This document shows positions 52,698 through 63,688 of a stretch of 64,000 bases of DNA, one piece after another; the first letter of the stretch is position 1, and each line of letters begins with the position of its first letter. Source of the DNA: Bacteroidales bacterium (GTDB lineage Bacteria > Bacteroidota > Bacteroidia > Bacteroidales > UBA932); assembly GCA_016288775.1 (NCBI GenBank), contig JAEELG010000013.1:1-64000 (forward strand), written 5' to 3'. Made by a program: the position numbers and the translations under genes. Below the pieces are notes generated by a model. It saw only the letters and a program-made list of their open reading frames with translations, made no database searches and had not been told where the DNA came from.

Positions 52698-53755
52698 ATG
52701 AAGGTTAATGTATCGCTCCTGACTGCTGCGGCCCTGATGCTCGCGTGCGCCTGCTGGGGTCCGCGCAACACCGGCCGGAGTTCCGGTTCCGCCACGGACG
52801 CCGGGGCCGGTGACGACTCCGTCTCTTCGCTGATGGGATCGGCTCCCGCCATCCCCGCCGCCACCCGTCATTTCCCGTCCGTGCAGATGCCGCGCGTCTA
52901 TGGCGACGATCCTGCCGCTGCGGCGGAATATGCCGTAGAGCACTATTGGGACGGGTTCCTGAACGGAGAGGGCCCTACCACGCCAAAGTCTGTGCTAGGC
53001 GTGCTCGACGAGGAGGTCGAGCAGGCGCTTGCCAACTACATCGCGCTGCTCGGCGAGGTGAAGGAGGATGCAACCCCCGACAATCTCGCCCCTCTCAAGA
53101 TGGCCCAGAAAGGGGTGAAGAAGTTCTTCTCCAAGATAGAGGAGCGGCAGCTCGCCGACACCTCGGCAAAGACATACCTGCGCCTCACGGAGATGGTGTC
53201 GCATTACCTCTACGACCCCAATTCCCCGCTGCGCGACGAAGACCTGTACCTGCCTTTCGTCGAGGCGGCGGCGGAGAGCGCCTGCACCTCCGACGACATG
53301 CGCAACGCGTACCGCTATGAGGCGCGCCAGTGCCGCACCAATCCCTTCGGCAGCAAGGTCCCCGACTTCAGCTACAGCGACATCAACGGCCACAAGGGCT
53401 CGCTCTACGGCGTAAAGGCCGATTACACCATGCTGTTCTTCAGCAATCCCGGCTGCGAATCCTGCAAGGAGATAATCAAGGATGTGATGGGCAGGGGCTA
53501 CATCGAGTCGATGATAGCCAACCGCAAGCTGGCGGTGGTGAACATCTACATCGACGAGGAGGTGTCAAAGTGGCGCGATTACTCGCACAACTATCCCTCC
53601 TGCTGGATCAACGGATACGACTACACCTTCAGCCTGCGCGACAGCGGCAAGTACGACATCCGGGCCATCCCTTCGCTCTACCTTCTCGATTCCCAGAAGC
53701 GGGTGCTGATGAAGGACGCCATTACCGAAAACGTTCTGAAATTCCTCGACAAGAT

Positions 53756-53759
<4 letters not shown>
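52698..53759 (+). CDS. DUF5106/thioredoxin-like lipoprotein
   Basis: Lipobox [23 protein letters not shown] thioredoxin-like CxxC. Confidence 0.7.
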
Positions 53760-54550
<791 letters not shown>

Positions 54551-54554
54551 AATT

Positions 54555-55055
54555 ATGCTTAAGTGTTTGATAGTGGCAATAGCCGACAACAACGGAATAG
54601 GCGTCAAGGGCGACCTTCCCTGGCACATCTCCGAAGACCTCCGTTATTTCAAGTCCGTCACTGCCGGATATCCGGTGATAATGGGCCGTACGACCTATTT
54701 CTCCCTGCCTTTCCATCCGCTCAAGGGACGCAAGAACATTGTGCTTAACCTGGGCGGCGACCCCATTCCCGAGGCAACTTGCGTGTATTCCTTCGACGAG
54801 GCCTTCAGCGAGGCCGAGGCGGAAGGCAAGGACAAGTGCTTCGTGATGGGCGGCGCCTCCGTGTACAGGGCGGCCCTTCCGATGATGGACCGTCTTTACA
54901 TCACCCACGTGCATACCGTGGTCGCCGAGGCGGATGTCTTCTTCCCCGAGATAGACCCGGAGGTCTGGGAGCGCGTCAGCACGTCCGAGACCCATACGGA
55001 CCCGGAAACCGGCTACACCTTCGAATTCGTGGTGTACGAAAGAGTGAAACGTTAG
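54555..55055 (+). CDS. folA: dihydrofolate reductase
   Basis: VAIADNNGIGVKGDLPWHISEDLRYFK, VIMGRTTY. Confidence 0.95.
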   Translation: MLKCLIVAIADNNGIGVKGDLPWHISEDLRYFKSVTAGYPVIMGRTTYFSLPFHPLKGRKNIVLNLGGDPIPEATCVYSFDEAFSEAEAEGKDKCFVMGGASVYRAALPMMDRLYITHVHTVVAEADVFFPEIDPEVWERVSTSETHTDPETGYTFEFVVYERVKR

Positions 55056-55068
55056 GTTCTCGGGCAGT

Positions 55069-56439
55069 ATGTCTTCTTCCGGCAGGGAAAATTTCGGCAG
55101 CGCCTTTACGTTCATCATGGCCATGGCCGGGTCCGCCATCGGGCTCGGAAATATCTGGCGTTTCCCCTACATGGTGGGCGAAAACGGCGGGGCCGCGTTC
55201 ATCGTGGCTTATCTGCTGTGCAGCATGCTGATAGCCCTGCCGTGCTTCGTGTGCGAGGCGCTCATCGGCCGCAGGGCCGGCAGCGGCGCCTACGAAGCGT
55301 TCAAGAAACTCGCTCCCGGCAGCGGGTGGAAGGTGATGGGCGTCGTCGCCGTGATAGCGGCGTTCATCGTCGTTTCGTTCTACTGCGTGGTGGGAGGCTG
55401 GTCGCTGAACTTCCTGTTGAGGTCGTTGTCCGGGCGCCTGGCCGCCGGTGATCCAGAGGCCGCTACCGGCGTTTTCTCGGCAATGGCTTCCGGGACGGCG
55501 GAGCCCATCGTCATGTATCTTCTGTTCTTCGGCGCCACGTCGCTGGTGGTGATGGGGGGAGTGAAAAAGGGTATCGAGCGCTTCACCAAGATTACCACGC
55601 CGCTGCTTTTCGTGCTGATGCTTGTGATGCTGGTGTATTCGGTGTCGCTGCCGGGCGCAGGCGAGGGCGTGAAGTACCTGGTTCGCCCCGATTTCTCCAA
55701 GCTGGACGCCCACGGCTGGGCCAGCGCGCTGGGGCAGGCGTTCTTCTCCATGTCGCTGGGAATCGGCACGGTGCTGATTTATTCGTCATTCATGCGCAAG
55801 AGCGACCGCCTGCTGCGCGGCGGCTTCTGGACGGCGGTGTCGGATTCCGCCTTTGCGCTGATTGCCGCCTTCGCCATCATGCCGGCGGTGTTCGCCGCCG
55901 GACTCGAGCCGTCCGCCGGTCCTGCGCTGGTGTACGAAACCCTGCCGTATATCTTCGCCAAGATGGGTGTGGAGGCGCCAATCCTCAGTGGAATCGTTAC
56001 GGTAGTGTTTTTCCTGGCCATCCTGATGGCGGCGCTGACGTCTTCGATTTCGCTGCTGGAAGTTTGCGTGGAGCATCTGGTCGAGCAGTTCGGATGGAAC
56101 CGCAAGGTTTCGACGGCGGCGTTTGCCGTTCCGGTGCTCCTTCTGGGCATTCCGTGCGTGCTGTCATTCGGGCCCATGTCCGGCGTGAAGCTGTTTGGGA
56201 TGACGGTGTTCGACATGTGCGACTACCTGAGCTCCAACGTGTTGATGACTCTTGGCTCCCTGGCCTTCACGATTTTCGTGGGCTGGCGGATGTCCAAGGT
56301 CGATGTGCGTGACGAGTTCACCAACGGCGGCACGCTCAGCTTCAGCGGCAGGGTTTTCGGCGTCTTCCGTTTCGTCGTCCGCTGGATCATCCCTCCTGCA
56401 ATACTCGTTATTTTCATCGCCAACCTGATTGGCGCGTAA
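55069..56439 (+). CDS. sodium-dependent transporter (NSS/SNF family)
   Basis: AGSAIGLGNIWRFPYMVGENGGAAF. Confidence 0.93.
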   Translation: MSSSGRENFGSAFTFIMAMAGSAIGLGNIWRFPYMVGENGGAAFIVAYLLCSMLIALPCFVCEALIGRRAGSGAYEAFKKLAPGSGWKVMGVVAVIAAFIVVSFYCVVGGWSLNFLLRSLSGRLAAGDPEAATGVFSAMASGTAEPIVMYLLFFGATSLVVMGGVKKGIERFTKITTPLLFVLMLVMLVYSVSLPGAGEGVKYLVRPDFSKLDAHGWASALGQAFFSMSLGIGTVLIYSSFMRKSDRLLRGGFWTAVSDSAFALIAAFAIMPAVFAAGLEPSAGPALVYETLPYIFAKMGVEAPILSGIVTVVFFLAILMAALTSSISLLEVCVEHLVEQFGWNRKVSTAAFAVPVLLLGIPCVLSFGPMSGVKLFGMTVFDMCDYLSSNVLMTLGSLAFTIFVGWRMSKVDVRDEFTNGGTLSFSGRVFGVFRFVVRWIIPPAILVIFIANLIGA

Positions 56440-56452
56440 AACCTTAACTGAT

Positions 56453-57802
56453 ATGTCGAAAAGCAATTCCAAACTGCTTCATACCGAAGACTGGCTTGCG
56501 GTATGGATCGGGTTTATCATCATTGCCGTCGGCCTCGTGGCTGTCCTTACAGGTGCATTTGATTTCTCAGCGCTCAAGTTCAAGACCTGGACCTGGGGAG
56601 AGACCGTGACGGGCGCTGCGGCGGCCAAGGTAGTTCCGCTCGGCCAGCAGCTGGCAACCGGGGCCTTCTGGCTCAAGATGCTTCTTACCGTGGGTGTGCT
56701 GGGGCTGTTGTTCACCGTGGGCGCGAAGCTCACCGGCGGCAAGGTCAAGCAGTTCATTCCGGCGTTCATCGCAGTGTTCGTGCTGTCCGTGGTTGTGCGC
56801 CTGATCAGCGCCGAATTCACGCTCAACCGCTATCTGGAGTGGGCTTTCTGGGCGCTTATCGTGGGCATGCTGATTTCGAATACCGTGGGCACGCCGGCAT
56901 GGATGCGCCCCGCAGTGCGCACGGAGTTCTATATCAAGACGGGACTCGTGATCATGGGTTTCTCGGTGCTGTTCTCAAATATCGCCAAGTTCGGCCTGTA
57001 CGGCCTTGGGATCGCGTGGGTGGTGACGCCTGTCGTGATCCTGTTCATGTGGTGGTTCGGCACGCGCGTGCTCAAGATGGACAACAAGCCGCTCGTGATA
57101 ACGATGGCGTCCGCCACCAGCGTGTGCGGTACGTCGGCGGCAATCGCTTCCGGCGCGGCTTCAGGCTGCAAGAAGGATGACCTCACGATGACCATCTCCA
57201 TCTCCATCATCTTCACCGTGCTGATGATGGTGCTAGAGCCGGTGATTATCAAGGCCTGCGCCATGTCGCCGATAATGGGCGGCGCGCTTATCGGCGGAAC
57301 GGTGGACAGCACCGGCGCCGTTGCCGTAGCGGGTTCCGTTCTGGGCGGCGAGGCGGAGAAGGCCGCCGTGCTCGTGAAGATGATCCAGAATATCCTCATC
57401 GGCTTCGTGGCGTTCTTCGTAGCTTTGTTCTTCGCCACACGCGTTGACCGCAAGAACGGGCAGAAAGTGGGCGCCGGCGAGATCTGGACCCGTTTCCCCA
57501 AATTCATCATCGGTTTCTTCGTGGCTTCGCTGATAGCTTCGTTCGTGATTCTGCCGATCGCCGGCGCCGACCAGGTCAAGGCCGTGAACGGCGTCCTGGA
57601 CCAGTACAAAAACTGGTGCTTCGTGCTGGCGTTCGTGAGCATCGGTCTCGACACCAATTTCCGCGATATCGCTCGCCAGATGAAGGGCGGCAAGCCCCTC
57701 TGGCTTTACATCGTCGGCCAGACTTTCAACATCGTGCTCACCTTCGCGATGGTCTGGTTCCTCCTCTCCGGCGCCGTCTTCCCCGTGCCGGTGCTTGATT
57801 AA
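56453..57802 (+). CDS. YeiH-family putative sulfate exporter
   Basis: SVCGTSAAIASGAA, GGTVDSTGAVAVAGSVLG; start at MSKSNSK. Confidence 0.85.
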   Translation: MSKSNSKLLHTEDWLAVWIGFIIIAVGLVAVLTGAFDFSALKFKTWTWGETVTGAAAAKVVPLGQQLATGAFWLKMLLTVGVLGLLFTVGAKLTGGKVKQFIPAFIAVFVLSVVVRLISAEFTLNRYLEWAFWALIVGMLISNTVGTPAWMRPAVRTEFYIKTGLVIMGFSVLFSNIAKFGLYGLGIAWVVTPVVILFMWWFGTRVLKMDNKPLVITMASATSVCGTSAAIASGAASGCKKDDLTMTISISIIFTVLMMVLEPVIIKACAMSPIMGGALIGGTVDSTGAVAVAGSVLGGEAEKAAVLVKMIQNILIGFVAFFVALFFATRVDRKNGQKVGAGEIWTRFPKFIIGFFVASLIASFVILPIAGADQVKAVNGVLDQYKNWCFVLAFVSIGLDTNFRDIARQMKGGKPLWLYIVGQTFNIVLTFAMVWFLLSGAVFPVPVLD

Positions 57803-57813
57803 GGACGTTCGCG

Positions 57814-58113
57814 ATGCGTATTCTGTCTGCAGACTACGGCCGCAAGCGGCCTGTCCATCCCGCATCAATAGCGGCCATTGTCGTTGGCGTTCTGGCGGTT
57901 GCCGGGGCGGTATACATCATGGTGCGGGGCCTGGGGCTGAATCCTGACCTGGATTTCGGGGCTGGGGCGTACTATTATGCGGATATTCCTGATTACCAGA
58001 AGGTTCTGAACTGGGACGTTTATTCCGCACAGTTGCCGTTCTGTGTTTATCTGCTGCTGTTTCTAGGCTGGGGCGCGGTGGTCTGGTGGCTCTGGAAGCG
58101 GATGGAAAAATAA
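57814..58113 (+). CDS. small membrane protein of unknown function
   Basis: Two TM-like segments in 99 aa. Confidence 0.45.
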   Translation: MRILSADYGRKRPVHPASIAAIVVGVLAVAGAVYIMVRGLGLNPDLDFGAGAYYYADIPDYQKVLNWDVYSAQLPFCVYLLLFLGWGAVVWWLWKRMEK

Positions 58114-58122
58114 TTCTTTCAT

Positions 58123-58156
58123 AAAAAATCAGCAATATCTCGTTGCTGATTTTTTT
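58123..58156 (+). terminator. rho-independent terminator
   Basis: AAAAAATCAGCAA-tatctcg-TTGCTGATTTTTTT. Confidence 0.8.
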
Positions 58157-58197
58157 GATTCCTTGGCCGGCTGACGGACCTTTTGCACATTTGCGAA

Positions 58198-58581
58198 ATG
58201 AATACGGACAAGCAGCGGGTAGGCCGGCGGGGAGAGGACGAGGCCTGCAATTATCTTCTCGGGCTGGGCCATACGATTCTCAGCAGAAACTGGAGGGCCT
58301 CTCACCTCGAGTTAGACATCATTACCCTTCAGGGGCGCGTGCTGCACGTGGTTGAGGTGAAAACCCGCAGCGGAGGCGCCCCGGTGGCCCCGGAATCCAA
58401 AATCGACCACGCCAAGCGCCGGCGCATGGTGCTCGCGGCCGGGGCGTTCATGAACAATCCCAGCCGTGTTTTCCTCCCCTCCGACCTGGAAGTCCAGTTC
58501 GACGTCCTCACCGTCGTCTTCGACGAACCGGCCCCTGTTATCGAATACTATCCCCAGGCCTTTATCCCCATGTATTACTGA
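58198..58581 (+). CDS. yraN: YraN family (UPF0102) endonuclease-like protein
   Basis: GRRGEDEACNYLLGLGHTILSRNWR...ELDIITLQGRVLHVVEVKTRS. Confidence 0.92.
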   Translation: MNTDKQRVGRRGEDEACNYLLGLGHTILSRNWRASHLELDIITLQGRVLHVVEVKTRSGGAPVAPESKIDHAKRRRMVLAAGAFMNNPSRVFLPSDLEVQFDVLTVVFDEPAPVIEYYPQAFIPMYY

Positions 58582-58640
58582 TCCCCACTTCCCTATGGCG
58601 CCTATCTTATCCCCCTGACTCCCAACCCTTTTCATTCTTC

Positions 58641-59686
58641 ATCTGTGGGAAAAACACCCACAGATAAACATGGTTATATATTAGTAATTAACAACTTAAA
58701 CAAAGCTATGAGACACAATAGAGTTTCCTATCGAGGCATTCTGAACCACTGTTACCAAAACACAATCGACGGCAAGCTGATTTTCTACACCGAGAGCGAT
58801 TTCCTGGTATATTTCACGGTATTTTGTACCATCGTTCCAAAGTATAGAGTCAAGATTCTTGGTCTATGCTTGATGTACGACCATGTGCACAAATCTATGA
58901 TTGCGGAATCGACGAAAGATTTGTATGCATGCTCGCAGAACGTGACGTCTGTATTCGTGAAAGAACACAACATTACACTTGGGCGCAAAGGCTCACTGTT
59001 CAGAAAACCATTTGGCAGCGTTCCGAAATACGGCGACAAAAAAGCACGCTCCAACCTGATTTACGTGGCCAATAATCCCGTTGAACGAAAAATGGTTGAA
59101 CGGGCCGAGCAATACAGATGGAATTTTCTTGCATATGCTGTTAGCGATCATCCTTTTTCTGAACCGGTTTCAACGCATACGGCCTCAAAATACTTGCTCT
59201 GGGCAATCAAAACAGCAGATAAAAAACACGAGAATGGAGAATACTTGACAAACCCATTGTTGCAGACTATGTTCAAGCATCTCAAACCCAAAGAGAAGGA
59301 ACAGTTGATAGACCATATAATAAACCGCTACAACATCATAGACTATTCTGCTGCCATACGCTTTTGGGGTAGTTATGAAAAAATGCTCGCCGCAATACAT
59401 GCTACGACAGGGGACGAGCATGATTTGAATGAAATATTCGTGGGTAAAAACGATAATGTTTATCCCCAGATGACATCAATTCTTTTGTTAACCAACCGAG
59501 CAAAAGACATCCATCGGATAATCGGCTTAACGGCAGACGAAAAAATATCCCTTTTCAACTATTTGCAAGGAAAAACATCGGCCCAACCCAAGCAAATTGC
59601 CAAATACCTGCATTTTTCTAGCGGAATATAACATTCGCAAGACCAATAACTTAACCATAAAATCTGTGGGAAATAATCCCACAGAT
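58641..59686 (+). mobile_element. RAYT/IS200-like element bounded by two copies of a palindrome
   Basis: ATCTGTGGG-7nt-CCCACAGAT at 58641-58665 and 59662-59686 flanking a Y1-type transposase ORF. Confidence 0.7.
58708..59631 (+). CDS. REP-associated tyrosine transposase-like (HUH, Y1) protein
   Basis: LMYDHVHKSM HUH motif, SLFRKPFGSVPK, IYVANNPVERKMV; ORF 58645 is a 5' extension into the hairpin. Confidence 0.8.
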   Translation: MRHNRVSYRGILNHCYQNTIDGKLIFYTESDFLVYFTVFCTIVPKYRVKILGLCLMYDHVHKSMIAESTKDLYACSQNVTSVFVKEHNITLGRKGSLFRKPFGSVPKYGDKKARSNLIYVANNPVERKMVERAEQYRWNFLAYAVSDHPFSEPVSTHTASKYLLWAIKTADKKHENGEYLTNPLLQTMFKHLKPKEKEQLIDHIINRYNIIDYSAAIRFWGSYEKMLAAIHATTGDEHDLNEIFVGKNDNVYPQMTSILLLTNRAKDIHRIIGLTADEKISLFNYLQGKTSAQPKQIAKYLHFSSGI

Positions 59687-59800
59687 GCGAGAGGGAAGAA
59701 AATGAAAATCAGAAGGTTGAGAGAAGCAGGGTGGGCACGGAGCATTGCCAGTTTCGCCAAAAAACGCTATATTTGAAATCCTATAGCAACGAACACGAAA

Positions 59801-62410
59801 ATGGCGAAGACATCGGAAGATACACCGCTCCTGAAGCAATACTTTTCCATCAAGGCGCAGCACCCTGAGGCACTCCTGCTCTACCGGGTGGGCGACTTCT
59901 ACGAGTGCTACTCCGACGACGCCGTCACCCTCAGCAAGACCCTCGGAATCGTCCTCACCCGCCGCAACAACGGCGAAAAGGGCGACACCCCCATGGCCGG
60001 CTTTCCGCACCACGCCATCGACTCCTACCTGCCCAAGCTCATACGCGCCGGATTCAAAGTGGCCATATGCGACCAGCTCGAAGATCCCAAGCTCGCCCAG
60101 AACAAACTCGTCAAGCGCGGCGTAACCGAGATCCTCACCCCCGGCGTGGCCTTCGGCGAGACCATGCTCGACGGCAAGGAGCACAACTGGCTCGCCGGCC
60201 TCACCTACGACGGCCCCGAATGCGGCGCCGCCTTCCTCGACGCCTCCACCGGCACGTTCAAGGTGGCCCAGGGCAGCCCGGAATACATCAGCACCCTCCT
60301 TTACAGCTTCCGCCCCAAGGAGCTCGTGGTCCAGCGCGACATCTACCGCCGCGTCACCGAAAAATACCCCGACTTCTACGTCACCGGCCTCGACGAGTGG
60401 GCCTTCGTGTCCGATGCGGCCACCGAAAAGCTCTGCCGCCAGCTTGGCGTCCAGAGCCTCAAGGGCTTCGCCGTCGACCGCTACCCGCTCGCCGTCTGCA
60501 GCGCCGGCGCCCTCGTGTTCTACCTCGAGCAGACGCATCACGAAGGCCTCCGCAACATCTGCAGCATCAGCCGCATCGACGAAGGCAGCTTCGTGTGGAT
60601 GGACCGCTTCACCTTCCGCAACCTCGAGATCTTCCAGAGCAACGCCGGGCGCGAAGGCGTCAGCCTCGTGGACGTGCTCGACCGCTGCTCCTCGCCGATG
60701 GGCTCCCGCCTGCTGCGCGAGTGGCTGTCGCTCCCGATAATGGACATCTCCGCGCTCAACGGCCGCTACGACGTGGTCCAGTTCTTCGCCGACAACGAAG
60801 AGGCGCTGGAGGAAATCCGCAACCTTATCTCCGACATCGGCGACCTCGACCGCATCACCGCACGCGCCGCCACCGGCAAGATCAACCCCCGCGAAATGAT
60901 GCAGCTGGCGCGCTCCCTGAGCCGGATGACCCCCGTCCGCAACATGTGCTCCGACACCGGCATCGCAGCCCTCGACAAGCTGGTCAAGGGACTGAAGGAC
61001 ACCGACCCCATCCTCCACCGCATCCAGGAGACAATGGCGGAAAACCCCGCCGCCCAGCTCGGAAAGGGCGACGTCATCGCCACCGGCGTGTCGAAGGAAC
61101 TCGACGAGCTCCGCCGCATCTCCCGCGGAGGCAAGGACTACCTCCAGGAAATCCAGCGCCGCGAGGCTGAACTCACCGGCATAAACTCCCTCCGGATAGG
61201 CTACAACAACGTTTTCGGCTACTACATCGAGGTGCGCAACACCTACCGCGACCAGGTGCCGCCGGAGTGGATACGCAAGCAGACACTCGTGAGCTCGGAG
61301 CGCTACGTCACCGAGGAACTCAAGGAATACGAACGCAAGATCCTCGACGCCGAAGGCTCCATCTATGAACTCGAATCCGGCCTTTACGCCAAGCTGGTAG
61401 CCGACATCCAGAAGCGCATCAAGGACATCCAGGCCAACTGCCGCGTGATAGCGCAGATCGACGTCCTGCAAGGCTTTGCGCTACAGGCGAATGAGCGCAG
61501 CTACTCCCGTCCGGAGATGGACAAGTCGCTGTCGTTCGACATCAAAGCCGGCAGGCACCCCGTCATCGAGACCATGATGCGCCCCGGCGAGGAATACGTC
61601 CCCAACGACATCTCGATGGACAGCCGCAAGGAGCAGATCATGGTGCTCACCGGCCCCAACATGGCCGGCAAGTCCGCCCTTCTGCGCCAGACCGCCCTGA
61701 TCGTGCTCATGGCCCAGGCCGGCTCCTTCGTGCCCGCAGCGAAGGCCCGCATCGGCGTGTTCGACAAGATCTTCACCCGCGTCGGCGCCACCGACAACAT
61801 CTCCCGCGGCGAATCCACCTTCATGGTGGAGATGCTCGAGACCGCGATGATCATGCACAACCTCTCCGAGCGCTCGCTGGTGCTTATGGACGAGATAGGC
61901 CGCGGCACCTCGACCTACGACGGCATGTCCATAGCGCGCGCCCTCATCGAGTACGTGCACGAGCGAGGACACGGCGCCAAGACGCTCTTCGCCACCCACT
62001 ACCACGAGCTCAACGACCTCGAAAACCGCTTCCCGCGCGTTCATAACTGGCACATCTCCGTTAAGGAGGAGGGGCACGACGTCATCTTCCTCCGTAAGCT
62101 CGAGCGCGGCGGCGTGGCACACAGCTTCGGTATCCATGTGGCCCGCATGGCCGGCATGCCGCAGGAGGTGATAGCCTCCGCCGAACGCACCCTGCGGGAA
62201 CTGGAGCGCCGCGAGCGCAACGCCGACGCCCTCTCCAAAGACACCTCCGAAGACGGCAGCGTGCAGCTTTCGTTCTTCCAGCTCGACGACCCCGTGCTCA
62301 GCTCCCTCCGCGAGCAGCTGATGTCCGCCGACCTCGACAACATGACACCCCTCAAGGCCTTTGACCTCCTCCGCAAGCTGAAGGAGGAAGTGGGGGCCGA
62401 CAAAAACTGA
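59801..62410 (+). CDS. mutS: DNA mismatch repair protein MutS
   Basis: TPLLKQYFSIKAQHPEALLLYRVGDFYECY, TGPNMAGKSALLRQTALI. Confidence 0.98.
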   Translation: MAKTSEDTPLLKQYFSIKAQHPEALLLYRVGDFYECYSDDAVTLSKTLGIVLTRRNNGEKGDTPMAGFPHHAIDSYLPKLIRAGFKVAICDQLEDPKLAQNKLVKRGVTEILTPGVAFGETMLDGKEHNWLAGLTYDGPECGAAFLDASTGTFKVAQGSPEYISTLLYSFRPKELVVQRDIYRRVTEKYPDFYVTGLDEWAFVSDAATEKLCRQLGVQSLKGFAVDRYPLAVCSAGALVFYLEQTHHEGLRNICSISRIDEGSFVWMDRFTFRNLEIFQSNAGREGVSLVDVLDRCSSPMGSRLLREWLSLPIMDISALNGRYDVVQFFADNEEALEEIRNLISDIGDLDRITARAATGKINPREMMQLARSLSRMTPVRNMCSDTGIAALDKLVKGLKDTDPILHRIQETMAENPAAQLGKGDVIATGVSKELDELRRISRGGKDYLQEIQRREAELTGINSLRIGYNNVFGYYIEVRNTYRDQVPPEWIRKQTLVSSERYVTEELKEYERKILDAEGSIYELESGLYAKLVADIQKRIKDIQANCRVIAQIDVLQGFALQANERSYSRPEMDKSLSFDIKAGRHPVIETMMRPGEEYVPNDISMDSRKEQIMVLTGPNMAGKSALLRQTALIVLMAQAGSFVPAAKARIGVFDKIFTRVGATDNISRGESTFMVEMLETAMIMHNLSERSLVLMDEIGRGTSTYDGMSIARALIEYVHERGHGAKTLFATHYHELNDLENRFPRVHNWHISVKEEGHDVIFLRKLERGGVAHSFGIHVARMAGMPQEVIASAERTLRELERRERNADALSKDTSEDGSVQLSFFQLDDPVLSSLREQLMSADLDNMTPLKAFDLLRKLKEEVGADKN

Positions 62411-62416
62411 TACCCC

Positions 62417-63688
62417 ATGAAGCATGTACTCATCCTTTTAGCGGCCCTTACGCTCGGAGGCGCAACCCTGACGGCACAGGATTACATGGTGCCTGAACTT
62501 GCGGACGCCCTGCGCGAAGACCGCATGCGCTGCGGCGGCAACCTTATCCCATACAGCCACGGCGACCTCACCGAGACGCCCGCCCCCAGGGGCTACAAGC
62601 CGTTCTATATCAGCCACTATGCGAGGCACGGCAGCCGTCACACCTGGGGCGACAAAGGTTACCTGTACGTCCTCGACATACTCGGCAAGGCCGACAGTCT
62701 CGGCATACTCTCTCCCGCCGGACGCAAGGTAATGGACGAGACGCTGATGGTGATGGAGGCATGGGACGGAATGGACGGACGCCTGTCGCAGAGGGGCGTC
62801 CGTGAGCATCAGGAGATGGCGCACCGCATGGTGAAACGCTTCCCTGAGGTGTTCAGGGGGAGCCCCCGCATCCGCGCCATCGGCAGCACCGTGCAGCGCA
62901 GCCTCATAAGCATGAACGCGTTCACCACGGCAATCGCTGCCGACCGCCCCAGGACCCGCTGGACCATGGATACGGGCGAAAAATTCATGAACTATATAGG
63001 CGACACCGGCCACGCTACTCCCGACGTTAAGGAGCTTCGCGCCACGATCAAGGACCGCAAATGGGATTTCCAAGCCGACACCAGCTACGTGCTTGGGCGC
63101 CTCTTCACGGATTCCCTTGCAGCCGCCAGGCTTGTTCCTGAAGTGAACAAGTTCAACGACGCCCTCTTCAACGTTGCCACCATAACGCGCTGCTGGGATA
63201 TAGAGGACTATATCCTGGACGAGCTGTCCTTCGAATGGCTGTATCAGACTACATCCAACGAATCCCACTATGTGTTTGCCAAATACGGCAACGCCGCGGA
63301 GATCACCCGCGAGCGCCTCGCATCCGCCCATGAGCTGGCCGACGACATACTTGCCAAGGCCGACGAGGTCATCTCCAGCGGGGAATATGCCGTCGACCTG
63401 CGCTTCGGACACGATTACCCGCTTCATACGCTGGTGGCATACATAGGCATAGAAGGCCCCGGCTCCAAGCTGGCGTTCGACGAGATCGACAAGTACTGGT
63501 GGCAATGGAGGGAGCTCTGCATGGGTTCCAACCTGCAGATGATATTCTACCGCAACAAGGCCGGGCGCGTGCTGGTGAAGTTCCTTTATCAGGAACAGGA
63601 GCGTATGCTGCGCGGCCTGGAGAGCGTGAGCGGACCCTACTACGACTGGGAGACCGTCCGCGCCAATTTTGATGGATTCAGACGATGA
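62417..63688 (+). CDS. histidine acid phosphatase family protein (MINPP/phytase-like)
   Basis: ISHYARHGSRHTW catalytic motif, LRFGHDYPLHTLVAYIGI. Confidence 0.82.
   Translation: MKHVLILLAALTLGGATLTAQDYMVPELADALREDRMRCGGNLIPYSHGDLTETPAPRGYKPFYISHYARHGSRHTWGDKGYLYVLDILGKADSLGILSPAGRKVMDETLMVMEAWDGMDGRLSQRGVREHQEMAHRMVKRFPEVFRGSPRIRAIGSTVQRSLISMNAFTTAIAADRPRTRWTMDTGEKFMNYIGDTGHATPDVKELRATIKDRKWDFQADTSYVLGRLFTDSLAAARLVPEVNKFNDALFNVATITRCWDIEDYILDELSFEWLYQTTSNESHYVFAKYGNAAEITRERLASAHELADDILAKADEVISSGEYAVDLRFGHDYPLHTLVAYIGIEGPGSKLAFDEIDKYWWQWRELCMGSNLQMIFYRNKAGRVLVKFLYQEQERMLRGLESVSGPYYDWETVRANFDGFRR

Noticed and set aside
53330-53755. 5' extension of thyA ORF to 53330
   Set aside because: Overlaps the previous CDS; ThyA homology begins at [11 protein letters not shown] (53756)
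58645-58707. GTG start of the RAYT ORF inside the upstream hairpin
   Set aside because: Start lies within the palindrome; transposase homology begins at MRHNRVSYRG (58708)
59651-61471. 606-aa minus-strand ORF antisense to mutS
   Set aside because: Antisense shadow of mutS; no recognisable domain
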